A stretch of 64,000 bases of DNA from Silene latifolia (Eukaryota > Streptophyta > Magnoliopsida > Caryophyllales > Caryophyllaceae): positions 219,027,735 through 219,091,734 of the forward strand of contig NC_133534.1 in the NCBI RefSeq assembly GCF_048544455.1. The letters are read 5' to 3'. Under the pieces are notes generated by a model. That model saw only the letters and a list, made by a program, of their open reading frames with translations. It did no database searches and was not told where the DNA came from. Positions 35,919 to 49,031 of the stretch are shown in pieces (positions within the stretch are counted from its first letter, which is position 1; the number at the start of each line of letters is the position of its first letter). A program made the translations under genes and the position numbers.

Positions 35919-37390
35919 AGAGAATGTTGAAACTGATGGTGAAGGGATAGTCTACGATTTGGATCCGTTGAGTGAAGAGGAGTGTTTAGTGTCACGTAAT
36001 TTACATATGGAAACGGGTTCACCAGAATGAACAACGGAGCAAATCTTCCATACTCGGTGCAAGGTAAACCGTAAAATTTGCAATCTTATTATTGATAGTG
36101 GATCGTGTGCTAATGTAGTAGCAAGGGACCTTGTTGATGAACTGAAATTGCAAACTAAAGACCGAGTTAAACCATATAAATTACATTGGCTGAATGGGGA
36201 GAATGGGATCCAAGTTAAGAAACAGGCCTTAGTTTCGTTGAATCTAGGACCCTATACTGATGAGGTGTGGTGCGATATAATTCCTATGAATGCATGCCAC
36301 ATTCTATTGGGTAGGCCTTGGCAATTCGATAGAAAGGTTGAACATGACGGGAGAGCCAATGTGTATAGCGTGATGAAGGGTAATGTGAGATATAATCTGA
36401 AACCTATGTCACCTAATAAGATTAAAGAGTCTAAAACAAAGAAGGGGAGTATGTTTATGGAGGCTCGGGAGGTTGAAGAGGCTTTAGCTCGTGGGGAACG
36501 AACTTATGTGCTGCTGGTTCGTGAATTGGGGTCCGTTGGTGTGTGTGATGACCGTGGGGTACAGGAGTTGTTAGAAGAGTTCCGGATGTGTTTCCTGGAT
36601 GAATTACCGGATGGGTTACCTCCTTTACGTGGTATTGAACACAAAATAGATCTGATTCCAGGGGCGGCATTGCCTAATAAGCCGCCTATCGCTGTAATCC
36701 GAGGAAGCAAAGGAGTTACAGAGACAAGTCCAAGAATTGATAGATAGGGGATATGTTCAAGAGAGCTTAAGTCCATGTGCGGTGCCTGCGTTATTAGTGC
36801 CAAAGAAGGAAGGGACTTGGAGAATGTGCATTGATAGTAGAGCGGTAAATAACATTACAATCAAATATCGCTTTCCTATGCCAAGACTTGATGATATGCT
36901 TGACGAACTTTCTGGTTCGAGTGTCTTTTCTAAACTGGATTTGAGGAGTGGTTACCATCAAATGAGGATTCGAGAAGGGGATGAGTGGAAGACCGCGTTT
37001 AAAACGAAGCAAGGGTTATATGAATGGCTTGTGATGTCGTTTGGATTGTGCAATGCTCCTAGTTCGTTTATGAGGTTGATGAATGAAGTGTTAAGGCCGT
37101 TCCTTAACAAATTTGTGGTGGTCTATCTTGACGACATCCTGATTTATAGCAAAGATGAAGAGTCGCACAAACGACATTTGCGAGCTGTGTTTGAAGTTTT
37201 GCGAGATCAGAAGCTTTATGGTAAGTTGGAAAAATGTACTTTTATGGTCTCAAGTGTTGTCTTTCTTGGTTATATTGTGGGAAAAGACGGAGTAAGTATG
37301 GACCCATCCAAGGTCGATGTTATTCAAGCCTGGCCGCCCGAAATCAACTACAGAGGTGCGAAGCTTTCATGGTTTAGCATCATTTTATAG
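35919..37390 (+). pseudogene. Element B protease and reverse transcriptase
   Basis: The protease active site is LIIDSGSCANVVA near 36085 (canonical D-S-G), followed by NACHILLGRPW. RT lies in two frames. Segment 36148-36747 ends where the text around 36690 departs from element D. Segment 36737-37390 carries [44 protein letters not shown] and [11 protein letters not shown] (YLDD). The frame is lost again near 37340 at a gcctggc stretch where B and D also disagree. Confidence 0.9.
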
Positions 37391-39195
37391 ACGGTTCATC
37401 CAGGGTTTTAGCTCGATTGTGGCTCCAATTACGAGCTAACCAAGAAGGAGAGTTCGTGTGGACTAACAAATACCCAAAAGGCGTTTGAAGAAGTGAAACG
37501 CAAGCTACGCTCCGGACTGTTTAGCACTACCCGATTTTAATAAATTGTTTGAAGTCGAGTGTGATGCAAGTGGTGTTGGGATTGGTGCCGTGTTAATACA
37601 AGAAAAGAGGCCTATTGCATATTTCAAAATGAGAAATTAAACGGTGTAAGGTTGAACTATTCAACCTATGACAAGGAGTTTTATGCAATCGTGAGAGCAT
37701 TGGATCATTGGAGTCATTATCTGCGTCCGAAGCCGTTTATTTTACATTCTGATCACGAGGCTCTTAAACACATCCATGGACAGCAAAAGTTAAATCAAAG
37801 ACATGCCAAATGGGTAGAATTCTTGCAATCATTCACGTTTTCTTCAAAATATAAGACGGGAAGTTCTAATATCGTGGCTGATGCATTATCACGAAGGCAT
37901 TCATTGTTGATTGAGTTGGATGCAAGGATTCTTGGTTTCAACATATCAAGGAACTCGTACAAAAGTCCGATCCAGAATTTTCAAAGGAAATCATTGATCC
38001 GACAGTGTTTGTATACTTCGCCGGATGGCTATCTCTTCAAGGGTAATCGGCTATGCATTCCGAATGGGTCGATTAGGGAGTTGTTGGTACGAGAAGCTCA
38101 TGGCGGGGCTATTGCTGGACACTTTGGAGTTAATAAGACGAGTGACATCCTAAGTGAACACTTCTACTGGCCGAGAATGAATAAGGACGTGCAAGAGATT
38201 GTGGCGAAATGCGTGGTATGTCAAAAGGCTAAAAGCACGTTCACCAAGGGCTTGTATACACCTCCGCCTGCACTGTACAGCCATGGAATGAGGTAAGCAT
38301 GGATTTTATCCTTGGTTTGCCGAGAACTCAGAGGGGTAAGGACTCGATTATGGTGGTAGTTGATCGATTCTCGAAGATGGCGCATTTTATTCCGTGTCAC
38401 AAGACTGATGATGCAACTAAAGTGGCTGATTTGTACTATAGAGAGATCGTTCGATTACATGGAATACCTCTTACTATTGTTTCAGATCGAGATGTGAAGT
38501 TTCTTAGTTACTTCTGGAAAACGTTATGGCGTTTGATGGGGACTAAGCTTCTTTTCAAGACATCACACCATCCACAAACAGATGGTCGACCGAGGTAACC
38601 AACCGTACTCTAGGGAGTCTATTATTGAGGGATTGGTTAGTAAAAGCACAAAGGATTGGGATATCAAATTGGCGCATGCTGAATTCGCTTATAATCGTAC
38701 ACCATCAATGACGACATGACGAGCTCCATTCGAGATTGTCTATGGCGTGAATCCATACCTGCCAATCGATTTAGTGCCCATTCCAAAGAAAGATGTGTTA
38801 AGTTTTGAAGCCAAAGAAAGACAAGCTGCATTTCTCCGAGTATGTGAACAAGTTCGAGCTCAAATTGAGAAGGCAAATGCTAAATACAAATAGAAGGCTA
38901 ATAAACATCGAAAGCAGCCTGTTTTCAAGGAAGGTGATCTTGTGTGGTTACATTTGAGAAAGGAACGATTTCCGTCAAAAGGAAGAATAAGTTGATGCCG
39001 AAAGATGGTCCATTCAAGATCCTCGAATGTTATGGTTCTAACGCATACAAGCTGGAGTTGCCGAGTGAATATGGTGGGGTGAGCGCGACATTCAATGTAG
39101 GCGACCTATCACCGTATCTAGAAGACGGGGATATGAGGGCAAATTCTCAAAAAGAAGGAGAGAATGATGCAGAGCATGTTCGAACAAGCAAATGA
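37391..39195 (+). pseudogene. Element B RNase H and integrase
   Basis: RNase [38 protein letters not shown]. Integrase: HHCC-type zinc region ([12 protein letters not shown] ... CVVCQKAK) ending near 38240, core [16 protein letters not shown] at 38299, SDRDVKF near 38484 and the Glu region near 38580, which is frame-shifted. A TAG stop interrupts AKYK near 38891, and the same stop is present in element D, so it predates the duplication. A GPF/Y-like module (DGPFKILECYGSNAYKLELP) precedes the 3' LTR. Confidence 0.88.
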
Positions 39196-39937
39196 GATCC
39201 TTATTAGTCGAAATGTAACTCAACTAGTAAAAGGATTTGAGCTTGGATCGAGTAATGTGTTGATGCTAAAATGGGAAGGCATGGGAGCCGCATAACACGG
39301 CTATGGGGCTGCATATCGTGGCTCCTAGGATGATTAGGATACACGGTTTCCTAAATCGTGTAGGAATAATAAGTTAGTTAATTACTATTTCTAATAAAGT
39401 TAGGAAAGCTAGATTTTCCTAATCCTAGTCAAATTAGAATACCCTAAATCTGATTGTATTCTAGTTTTTAGTATTTTAATTACTTTCCTAGTTAGTTTAG
39501 GAAAGGGGAATAATTTTCCTAGTTAGTTTAGGAAAGGGAAAGATAGCTTAATTTCCAAGCTAGGGTTTGGGTCGAATTGTGACCTCGTTTAGGAGTATAT
39601 TAGGCCGTGTATGATCGTAGAAACACCATCGAATTTCCAAAGAATAAAATTGTTTACATTTGTGAGCATTATTCCGATTAGGTTTGCGAGCTTAATCTTT
39701 AGATCTTCCTTGCGAGGTTGATTGCGTGAATCTGCGTTTGACACCTTGCGAGGTTAGGACTAGGAATTCACCATACTATCCGGTTACATCCTTAATCACG
39801 AAATATTCAGTCCAAACAAATCAATTTCCGCTGCAAATTTACTAATTATCACGACATACACAATCACAGAATTAACAAACTCAAACGAACAGTTCAACGA
39901 TCTGTTCATTCTCGTTTTTCCATACTGTTTTACATCA
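39165..39937 (+). repeat. Element B 3' LTR
   Basis: 773 bp, TGATGCAGAGC...TACATCA, followed by the TSD GATTC. It has two units of the 21-bp minisatellite. The purine-rich tract aaaagaaggagagaa lies directly upstream. Confidence 0.94.
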
Positions 39938-41805
39938 GATTCACATTGGCAAATGAACAATTACAATTGTTCAACACAATGAGCCACAAGGACTAGTTAA
40001 CAATGACAAATGGTTCACACAACGACTCACATGGACTAATGAACAAGTACAATTGTTCAACACAACGAGCCACAAGGACTAATAAACAAGGATAAATGGT
40101 TCACACAACGAGTCACATTTACAAATAAACAAGGACAAATAGTTCACACAACGACTCACAAGGGCTAATGAACAAGGACAAATGGTTCACACAACGAGTC
40201 ACATGGACTAATGAACAAGGACAAATGGTTCACACAACGATTCACTTTGGCTAATGAACAATTACAATTGTTTAACACAACGAACCACAAGGTCTAATAA
40301 ACAAGGATAAATGGTTCACACAACGAGTCACATTTACTAATAAACAAGGACAAATAGTTCACACAACGACTCACAAGGGCTAATGAACAAGGACAAATGG
40401 TTCACACAACGAGTCACATGGACTAATGAACAAGGACAAATGGTTCACACAAAGAGTCAAAAAAACTAATGAACAAGGACAAATGGTTCACACAACGACT
40501 CACATGCACTAATGAACAAGTACAATTGTTTAACACAACGAGTCTCAAGGACTAATGAACAAGGATAAATGGTTCACACAACGAGTCACATTTACTAATA
40601 AACAAGGACAAATAGTTCACACAACGAGTCACAAGGGCTAATGAACAAGGACAAATGGTTCACATAACGAGTCACATGGACTAATGAATAAGGACTAATG
40701 GATCACACAACCAGTCACAAGGACTTATGAACAAGGATAAATGGTTCACAAAACGACTCACATGGGCTAATGAACAAGTACAATTGTTTAACACAACGAG
40801 TCAAAAGGACTAATGAACAAACATAAATTGTTCACACAACGAGTCACATTTACTAATGATTAATTACAATTGTTCAACACAACGAGTCAAAAAGACTAAT
40901 AAACCAGAATAAATTGTTCAGACAACGAGTCACCTGGACTAATGCCACAAGAATAATTGTTTAACACAACGAGTCACAAGGACTAATGAACAAGGACAAA
41001 TGGTTCACACAACGAGTCACATGGACTAATGAACGGGGACAAATGGTTCACACAACGATTCACATTGGCTAATGAACAATTACAATTGTTCAACACAATG
41101 AGCCACAAGGACTAGTAAACAAGGACAAATGGTTCACACAACGATTCACATTGGCAAATGAACAATTATAATTGTTCAACACAACGAACCACAGGGTCTA
41201 ATAAACAAGGATAAATGGTTCACACAACGAGTGACATTTACTAATAAACAAGGACAAATAGTTCACACAACGACTAACAAGGGCTAATGAACAAGGACAA
41301 ATGGTTCACACAACGAGTCACATGGACTAATGAACAAGGACAAATGGTTCACACAACGAGTCACAAGGACTAATGAACAAGGACAAATGGTTCACACAGC
41401 GACTCACATGGACTAATGAACAAGTACAATTGTTTAACACAACGAATCTCAAGGACTAATGAACCCTAATGGTTCACACAACGAGTCACATTTACTAATA
41501 AACAAGGACAAATAGTTCACACAACGAGTCACAAGGGCTAATGAACAAGGAGAAATGGTTCAGACAACGAGTCACATGGACTAAATAATCAGGACAAATG
41601 GTTCACACAACCAGTCACAAGGACTAATGAACAAGGACAAAAGATTCACACAACGAGTCACATGGACTATTGAACAAGTACAATTGTTTTAACACAACGA
41701 GTCACATGGACTAATGAACAAAGATAAATAGTTCACACAACGAGTCACATTTACCAATGATTAATTACACTTGTTCAACACAACGAGTCAAAAAGACTAA
41801 TAAAC
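39938..41805. repeat. Satellite after element B
   Basis: 1.87 kb of 43-bp monomers in higher-order type I order, including one aacggggac marker near 41037. It matches 51592-53716 but lacks a block of about 257 bp (six monomers). It ends at the duplication junction. Confidence 0.95.
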
Positions 41806-43135
41806 AAGGGGCATTGAACACCACATTGATCTTGTTCCTGGTTCAGTGCTCCCAAACAAACCAGCTTACAGGAGTGATCCAAATGCTACAAAGGAGTTGC
41901 AACATCAGATTGAGGAGCTAATGGCAAAGGGATTTGTGAGGGAATCTCTTAGTCCTTGTGCAGTCCCTGCACTCCTAGTACCAAAAAAAGATGGCACCTG
42001 GAGGATGTGCACAGATAGCAGAGCTATAAACAATATTACAGTCAAGTATAGGTTCCCAATTCCCAGGTTAGATGATATGCTTGATGAGTTGAGTGGTGCC
42101 AGCATATTTTCTAAGATTGATCTAAGACAAGGATACCATCAAGTGAGGATCAGGGAAGGGGATGAATGGAAGACTGCTTTCAAAACAAAACATGGCCTGT
42201 ATGAGTGGCTTGTAATGCCTTTTGGACTGTCAAATGCACCTAGTACCTTCATGAGATTGATGACCAAGTCTTTGAGGCCATGTCTAGGCAAGTTTGTTGT
42301 TGTCTACTTTGATGACATACTGGTGTATAGCAAGAGCAAGGGAGAACATCTTAGACATCTGGAAGTGGTGTTTAAAATCCTCAGAGAGCAGAAGCTATAT
42401 GGCAAGCTGGAGAAATGCACCTTTATGGTTGAGGAGGTTGCATTCCTGGGTTACCTGATATCAGGAAGAGGCATTTCTGTTGACCAAGAGAAAATTGCAG
42501 CAATGCAATCTTGGCCAACCCCTACTACAGTCACTGAAGTAAGGAGTTTTCATGGGTTAGCATCCTTCTACAGGAGATTTATCAAAAACTTCAGCACAGT
42601 GGTGGCACCCATCACTGAATGTATGAGGAAGGGGGAGTTTCAATGGACTGAACAAGCTCAGCAGTCCTTTGAAAAGATCAAGCAACTCATGTGTAACACT
42701 CCTATCCTAAAGCTACCTGATTTTGATCAGCTATTTGAAGTGGAATGTGATGCTAGTGGGGTAGGAATTGGAGCAGTACTGATTCAAAGCCAGAAGCCTG
42801 TGGCATATTTCAGTGAGAAGTTAAATGGGGCCAAACTGAAATATTCCACCTATGATAAAGAGTTCTATGCAATCATCAGAGCCTTGATGCATTGGAATCA
42901 TTACCTTAAACCTAAGCCATTTGTACTACACTCTGATCATGAAGCCTTGAAGTACATCAATGGCCAGCACAAGTTGAATTTCAGGCATGCCAAATGGGTG
43001 GAGTTCTTGCAGTCCTTTACCTTTTCCAAAGAAAATACAAGGAAGGCAAGAAAAATGTGGTGGCAGATGCATTGTCAAGAAGGCATTCCTTGCTTTCAGT
43101 TATGTCCAACAGGGTTCTTGGGTTTGAATTCATGA
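41806..43135 (+). pseudogene. Element C reverse transcriptase and RNase H
   Basis: One open frame of over 420 codons enters from the satellite junction; the first internal Met is at 41846. RT motifs are complete from [19 protein letters not shown] through [11 protein letters not shown] and [11 protein letters not shown] to [14 protein letters not shown]. The connection [15 protein letters not shown] follows, then RNase H ([46 protein letters not shown]). The frame is lost near 43030 at ttttccaaagaa. This is the best-preserved pol text of the A family here. With no promoter or gag upstream it is a fragment. Confidence 0.93.
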
Positions 43136-44547
43136 AAGAATTGTATAAGGAAGATCCTGACTTCTCAGAAGAGTGGATTACTCGATCAAGGGCATAAGAA
43201 CCAAGGAAACAAATATCTCATCGCAGAAGGTTTCCTATTCCAAGGCAACAAACTATGTGTTCCAAGAGGGTCTTACAGAGATCTCTTGATCAGGGAAGTC
43301 CACTCAGGGGGAATGGGAGGGCACTTTGGTGTCCAAAAGACCTTGGAGATATTACAGACCAATTCTATTGGCCAAGAATGATGGGTGATGTTGATTATCC
43401 TCGAAAGGTGCTCAAAATGCCAGCTCTCCAAGAGTTCTTTCCAACCTAGTCCATACACTCCCCTACCAGTGCCAAGCAAGCCATGGGAAGACTTAAGCAT
43501 GGACTTCATTGTGGCCCTACCAAGAACACAGAGGGGGAAAGACTCAGAATGGTTGTGGTGGACAGGTTCAGTAAGATGGCTCACTTTGTAGCTTGCAAAA
43601 AGACAGAGGATGCGAAAGTGTTGCTTTGAGCTATTCTTGAAGGAGATTGTGAGACTCCATGGAGTTCCAAAAACCATTGTATCAGATAGGGATACAAAAT
43701 TCATGGGATATTTTTGGAAGACTCTATGGAAGTTGCTTAAAACCAAGCTCTTGTTCAGCACCTCTCACCACCCACAAACAGATGGCCAAACTGAGGTCAC
43801 TAACAGAACATTGGGAAGGATTTTAAGGTGTCTTGTTAGCAAGAGCCTAAAAGATTGGGACCTAAAACTAGCAAGCAGCAGAGTTTGCATTCAACAGAGC
43901 ACCATCAACTCGCAACTGGGCACACGATCCTTTTGAGGTAGTCTATGGGGTCAATCCACTCATGCCCCTGGATTTATCTTCTGTACCCAAGGAAAACATC
44001 AACCTAGATGCCAAGAAAAGAGCTGAGCAACTGCTGAAACTACATGAGACAGTAAAAAGGCAGATTGAAAGAACAAATGAACAATATCAGAAACATCTTA
44101 AGGTGTCTAAGGGGAAGAAAGAGTTTGAACCAGGAGATCTAGTATGGATACATCCGAGGAAGGAAAGGTTTCCAAAGAAAAAGGAAAAATAAACTCATGC
44201 CAAGATCAGATGGTCCATTTGAAGTTGTTGAAAAGATTGGGCCAAATGCGTACAAGATTGATCTGCCAGGTGACTATGGGGTGCATGGGACTTTTAATGT
44301 GGGTGATCTCAGTCCATACTATGAAGATTCAGGAGATGAGGAGGTTACAGGCTTGAGGACAAGCCCTGTTCAGCCAGGAGGGGTTGATGCAGGAGCTAGT
44401 AACCAGGACAACCAACTATTCCATGGTCAAGCAACTCAGGCAACAACAGGCCATAACCACTCCTACCTAGCCACTGATCAGTCTACTTTGCAGGCTCCTA
44501 AGTACCAAGATACAAGGCAAATCATCACCGCCACCATGGCCAGCTGA
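43136..44547 (+). pseudogene. Element C integrase, frameshifted, reading into the LTR
   Basis: Pieces in several frames: [16 protein letters not shown] near 43500, [23 protein letters not shown] near 43640-43700, [20 protein letters not shown] near 43790, NPLMPLDLSSVPKENINLDAKKRAEQL near 43960, and the C-terminal module DGPFEVVEKIGPNAYKIDLPGDYG...TFNVGDLSPYYED at 44197-44547. The last frame crosses the LTR start at 44385 and runs another 54 codons into the LTR before stopping. Confidence 0.88.
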
Positions 44548-45606
44548 TAAAACACTCATATGAGCATCAAAAAGTCCTAGGGAGCCAGGTCAAATTCTCA
44601 TTGCAAAGTATTGGAAAACCAGTCTGAAAGCAAGTTGCAGGAAAGGAGAGATTCCAAAAAGTACATTGCCATTTCTGGACAAACCAAGGAAAAGCTGTGT
44701 GTGAGGCTTCTTTAACTTAAGTTTCCATATATCAGAGGGTGCTTGGACACTAAGTCAAGACCAAGGAGACCACTCGTCCTCACATAGGCAGGAAAAGCTA
44801 CAGCTACCACAGAAAAGCTTGAAAGGCAACAAAGATGTCACTATCACCTGACTGTCCTCTGCAAACTCAATTTGTTTTCACTCTAGTTTACATTTATGAT
44901 CTTTTTGCCGTTGTAATATATTATCTAGACTTTGTCCTGACTTATGGGACAATCCTGGCCCTTAGATGAACCTTTTACTTCATGTTTAACCTAAAGACAA
45001 GGCCTATATAAGGACCCTTGCATCGATCACAGAGGCAAATTGTTTATGAATGAAAACCTGAGTTTTACTCTCAATTCAAATCTCTTAAATCTTATGTTAG
45101 AAACATAGGGTAGAGTCAGGCTTATTGATACTCTGTGCTTGCTGTGAGTATTGAATAAGGACCTGGTAATAGGGTGAGAACAGTCCTGTGCATGCTGTGG
45201 ATTGTTTGAGCTTTATTGTCTGTTTCAACTCGAGTATTCCGGTGTTAAGCTGTGGTTTTCTTGAGTTAAACATCCCAAATTGTTTAATTAACTTCCTGTG
45301 CTTGCTGTGGAAGGTAGTTGAACAATTATATCTCAAAATTACTTCCTTTACTTCACAATTACACCCACACTGTCAGACTGTTCCTTCTCTGTCAGTTCAA
45401 GTTTAGTAATTTATTTAAATTACTTCTGAGTCTCCTAAAATCTTATAATTTTCACAGAATTGAGCTAAAGTGTCAAGAGTAATTACTGCAAATTTTCATG
45501 AATTTAGGAGTCCAATGGGGTGCTCAAACCAATTTTAGAGGTTGGTCCTTTTCCTACAATTTCACAAAGTGTCAAGTTATTGTAAGGGGTGGGTGTTTAC
45601 ACATCA
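44385..45606 (+). repeat. Element C 3' LTR
   Basis: 1222 bp, TGATGCAGGAGC...CACATCA, with the same TATA box (45002-45013). It is closer to A's 5' LTR than to A's own 3' LTR at several CAG/CTG sites. Confidence 0.95.
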
Positions 45607-45714
45607 CAATTGTTTAACACAACGTTTCACAAGGACTAATGAACAAGGATAAATAGTTCACACGACGAGTCACAAGAACTAGTGAACAAGGACAGATGGT
45701 TCACACAACGATTC
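45607..45714. repeat. Satellite spacer between C and D
   Basis: 108 bp, the duplicate of 33955-34062 with one visible substitution (aaatagttc for aaatggttc). Confidence 0.95.
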
Positions 45715-46509
45715 TGATGCAGGAGCATGTTCGGAACAAGCAAATGAGATCCTTATTAGTCGAAATGTAACTCAACTAGTAAAAGGATTTGAGCTTGGAT
45801 CGAGTAATGTGTTGATGCTAAAATGGGAAGGCATGGGAGCTGCATAACACGGCTCTGGGGCTGCATAACACGGCTCTGGGGCTGCATATCACGGCTCCTA
45901 GGATGATTAGGATACACGGTTTCCTAAATCGTGTAGGAATAATAAGTTAGTTAATTACTATTTCTAATAAAGTTAGGAAAGCTAGATTTTCCTAATCCTA
46001 GTCAAATTAGAATACCCTAAATCTGATTGTATTCTAGTTTTTAGTATTTTAATTACTTTCCTAGTTAGTTTAGGAAAGGGGAATAATTTTCCTAGTTAGT
46101 TTAGGAAAGGGAAAGATAGCTTAATTTCCAAGCTAGGGTTTGGGTCGAATTGTGACCTCGTTTAGGAGTATATTAGGCCGTGTATGATCAAGAAAACACC
46201 ATCGAATTTCCAGCAATAAAATTGTTTACATTTGTGAGCATTATTCTGATTAGGTTTGTGAGCTTAATCTTTAGATCTTCCTTGCGAGGTTGATTGCGTG
46301 AATCGCGTTTGACACCTTGCGAGGTTAGGACTAGGAATTCACCATACTATCCGGTTACATCCTTAATCACGAATTATTCAGTCAAACAAATCAATTTCCG
46401 CTGCAAATTTACTAATTATCACGACATACACAATCACGAATTAACAAACTCAAACGAATAGTTCAACGATCCGTTCATTCTCGTTTTTCCATACTTTTGT
46501 TTTACATCA
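45715..46509 (+). repeat. Element D 5' LTR
   Basis: 795 bp, three minisatellite units, TGATG...CATCA. A variant PBS (tggttactagagc) follows at 46513-46525. Confidence 0.94.
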
Positions 46510-46574
46510 AATTGGTTACTAGAGCTAAGTTCAGATTTATTCCTTAATAGATCTGTCTTGGGACGTTGCTAATC

Positions 46575-47503
46575 ATGGTTAAAGACGGTGAAGAGGGTCC
46601 GAAAACATGGGAAGATGGTCATAACGAGCTGAAGTTAGAGATGGCTCAGATGGCTTATGTGTTAAAAAACATAGCAAGCATGTTGAAGGCTAAAGAGAAG
46701 AAAAAGAATCGGACACTCCATCCGAATCTAAAGAAGAAGACGAGCAGCCAAAGAGGAAGTCAAAAAATAAGAACGATGATGATCGGGGTTTAAAACTCGA
46801 TATTCCAGACTTTGATGGCGAGATGGATCCGGAAAAATTTCTGGATTGGGTAAGACAAGCTGAGAGGGTTTTCGAGTATAAAGAGTATGATGACAAGAAG
46901 AAATTTAAAGTTGCAATCTTGAAGCTTACAAAGTATGCATCTTTATGGTACGAAAAATCAAAAAAAAGAAGAAAGGAAGGCAAAGACAAGATCGAATCTT
47001 GGATCAAATTAAAGAAGCACTTGATGAGGCGATTCCTGCCAAGGGATTATGAGCAAGATAACTACTTAAAGCTCCAATCTTTAGAGCAAGGAAGCATGTC
47101 GGTGACTGAATATATCAAAGAATTCGAGAAGATGTCAATTGTGTGCGATCTTGAGGAGAAAGAAGAGCTAAGGGTGGCGAGATTCATCAAGGGCCTAACA
47201 CCCGCTATTTCAACGAAGGTAGAAATCCAGAATTACGATGGATTTAGCGATGTTTGCAGATTGGCGTTGAAATTTGAGAAGCATGATAAGGCACGAAAAC
47301 CTTATACTTATTCCAAGGGACAAAGTTCGGGAACCAACTCATATTCCAGGCCAGCTCCTAGCAAGGCTAAAGAAACCCCGAAAGAAGAACCCAAGGACAA
47401 AGGAAAGGGTGTTGCCGAGCCAAAAGGGAGTTCTTTGAGGCGTTGTTTCAAGTGTCAAGGCTATGGTCATATAGCAAACGAATGTCCTCGAAACGAGCCC
47501 TAA
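46575..47503 (+). pseudogene. Element D gag with one frameshift
   Basis: ATG at 46575 gives MVKDGEEGPKTWEDG. A one-base difference in an A run near 46703 (relative to B) shifts the frame. The core resumes at 46823 (MDPEKFLDWVRQAERVFEYKEYDDKKKFK) and continues through SVTEYIKEFEKM to the complete zinc knuckle CFKCQGYGHIANEC. It is then lost where B reads tcctcagaaac and D reads tcctcgaaac. Confidence 0.88.
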
Positions 47504-49031
47504 CAGGCTCAAGAATTATGTGATATGATTCCGTAGTTGTCACGCTGAGAAGATGAAACAGTTCAAGAGAATGTTGAAACTGATGGTGAAGGGATAGTCT
47601 ACGATTTGGATCCGTTGAGTGAAGAGGAGTGTTTAGTGCTTTGCGTAATTTACATATGGAAACGGGTTCACCGAGAATGAACAACGGGAGCAAATCTTCC
47701 ATACTCGGTGCAAGGTAAACCGTAAAATTTGCAATCTTATTATTGATAGTGGATCGTGTGCTAATGTAGTAGCAAGGGACCTTGTTGATGAACTGAAATT
47801 GCAAACTAAAGACCGAGTTAAACCATATAAATTACATTGGCTGAATGGGGAGAATGGGATCCAAGTTAAGAAACAGGCCTTAGTTTCGTTGAATCTAGGA
47901 CCCTATACTGATGAGGTGTGGTGCGATATAATTCCTATGAATGCATGCCACATTCTGTTGGGTAGGCCTTGGCAATTCGATAGAAAGGTTGAACATGACG
48001 GGAGAGCCAATGTGTATAGCGTGATGAAGGGTAATGTGAGATATAATCTGAAACCTATGTCACCTAATAAGATTAAAGAGTCTAAAACAAAGAAGGGGAG
48101 TATGTTTATGGAGGCTCGGGAGGTTGAAGAGGCTTTAGCTCGTGGGGAACGAACTTATGTGCTGCTGGTTCGTGAATTGGGGTCCGTTGGTGTGTGTGAT
48201 GACCGTGGGGTACAGGAGTTGTTAGAAGAGTTCCGGGATGTGTTTCCGGATGAATTACTGGATGGGTTACCTCCTTTACGTGGTATTGAACACCAAATAG
48301 ATCTGATTCCAGGGGCGGCATTGCCTAATAAGCCGGCCTATCGCTGTAATCCAGAGGAAGCAAAGGAGTTACAGAGACAAGTCCAAGAATTGATAGATAG
48401 GGGATATGTTCAAGAGAGCTTAAGTCCATGTGCGGTGCCTGCGTTATTAGTGCCAAAGAAGGAAGGGACTTGGAGAATGTGCATTGATAGTAGAGCGGTA
48501 AATAACATTACAATCAAATATCGCTTTCCTATGCCAAGACTTGATGATATGCTTGACGAACTTTCTGGTTCGAGTGTCTTTTCTAAACTGGATTTGAGGA
48601 GTGGCTACCATCAAATGAGGATTCGAGAAGGGGATGAGTGGAAGACCGCGTTTAAAACGAAGCAAGGGTTATATGAATGGCTTGTGATGTCGTTTGGATT
48701 GTACAATGCTCCTAGTTCGTTTATGAGGTTGATGAATGAAGTGTTAAGGCCGTTCCTTAACAAATTTGTGGTGGTCTATCTTGACGACATCCTGATTTAT
48801 AGCAAAGATGAAGAGTCGCACAAACGACATTTGCGAGCTGTGTTTGAAGTTTTGCGAGATCAGAAGCTTTATGGTAAGTTGGAAAAATGTACTTTTATGG
48901 TCTCAAGTGTTGTCTTTCTTGGTTATATTGTGGGAAAAGACGGAGTAAGTATGGACCCATCCAAGGTCGATGCTATTCAAGCCTGGCGATTCCGAAATCA
49001 ACTACAGAGGTGCGAAGCTTTCATGGTTTAG
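47504..49031 (+). pseudogene. Element D protease and reverse transcriptase
   Basis: The protease active site (LIIDSGSCANVVA) lies just upstream of a 410-codon open segment at 47799-49031. That segment carries the rest of the protease (NACHILLGRPW) and nearly all of [83 protein letters not shown] and [14 protein letters not shown]. It is better preserved than B, which has extra breaks near 36590 and 36690. The frame is lost at gcctggcgattcc near 48985. Confidence 0.92.

Larger units (their letters stand above)
34063..39937 (+). mobile_element. Gypsy element B, full length, CRM-like chromovirus
   Basis: 5.9 kb on the plus strand with LTRs of 795 and 773 bp, TGATG...CATCA ends and a perfect TSD GATTC at 34058-34062 and 39938-39942. 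The gypsy domain order is seen. It is a different family from A: LTRs unrelated beyond the termini, protein similar but distinct. The frames are broken by small indels. Element D is its duplicate. Confidence 0.94.
30177..41805. repeat. Segmental duplication, copy 1
   Basis: Contains the 3' half of element A, 108 bp of satellite, all of element B, and 1.87 kb of satellite. It is repeated directly at 41806-53716 in the same order and orientation, with an offset of 11629 bp at the left edge. Confidence 0.92.
41806..45606 (+). mobile_element. Element C: 3' half of an A-type gypsy, made by duplication
   Basis: Starts inside RT with no LTR, PBS, gag or protease, and ends with a complete 3' LTR. 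It is nearly identical to A from 30177 on, and its right flank (caattgtttaacacaacgtttc) is the same as A's. The truncation is therefore the edge of a segmental duplication, not a failed insertion. Confidence 0.93.

Noticed and set aside
41806..45606. Element C as an independent 5'-truncated insertion
   Set aside because: LTR elements do not normally insert 5'-truncated. The right flank, spacer and following element are copies of those after A, so segmental duplication explains it.
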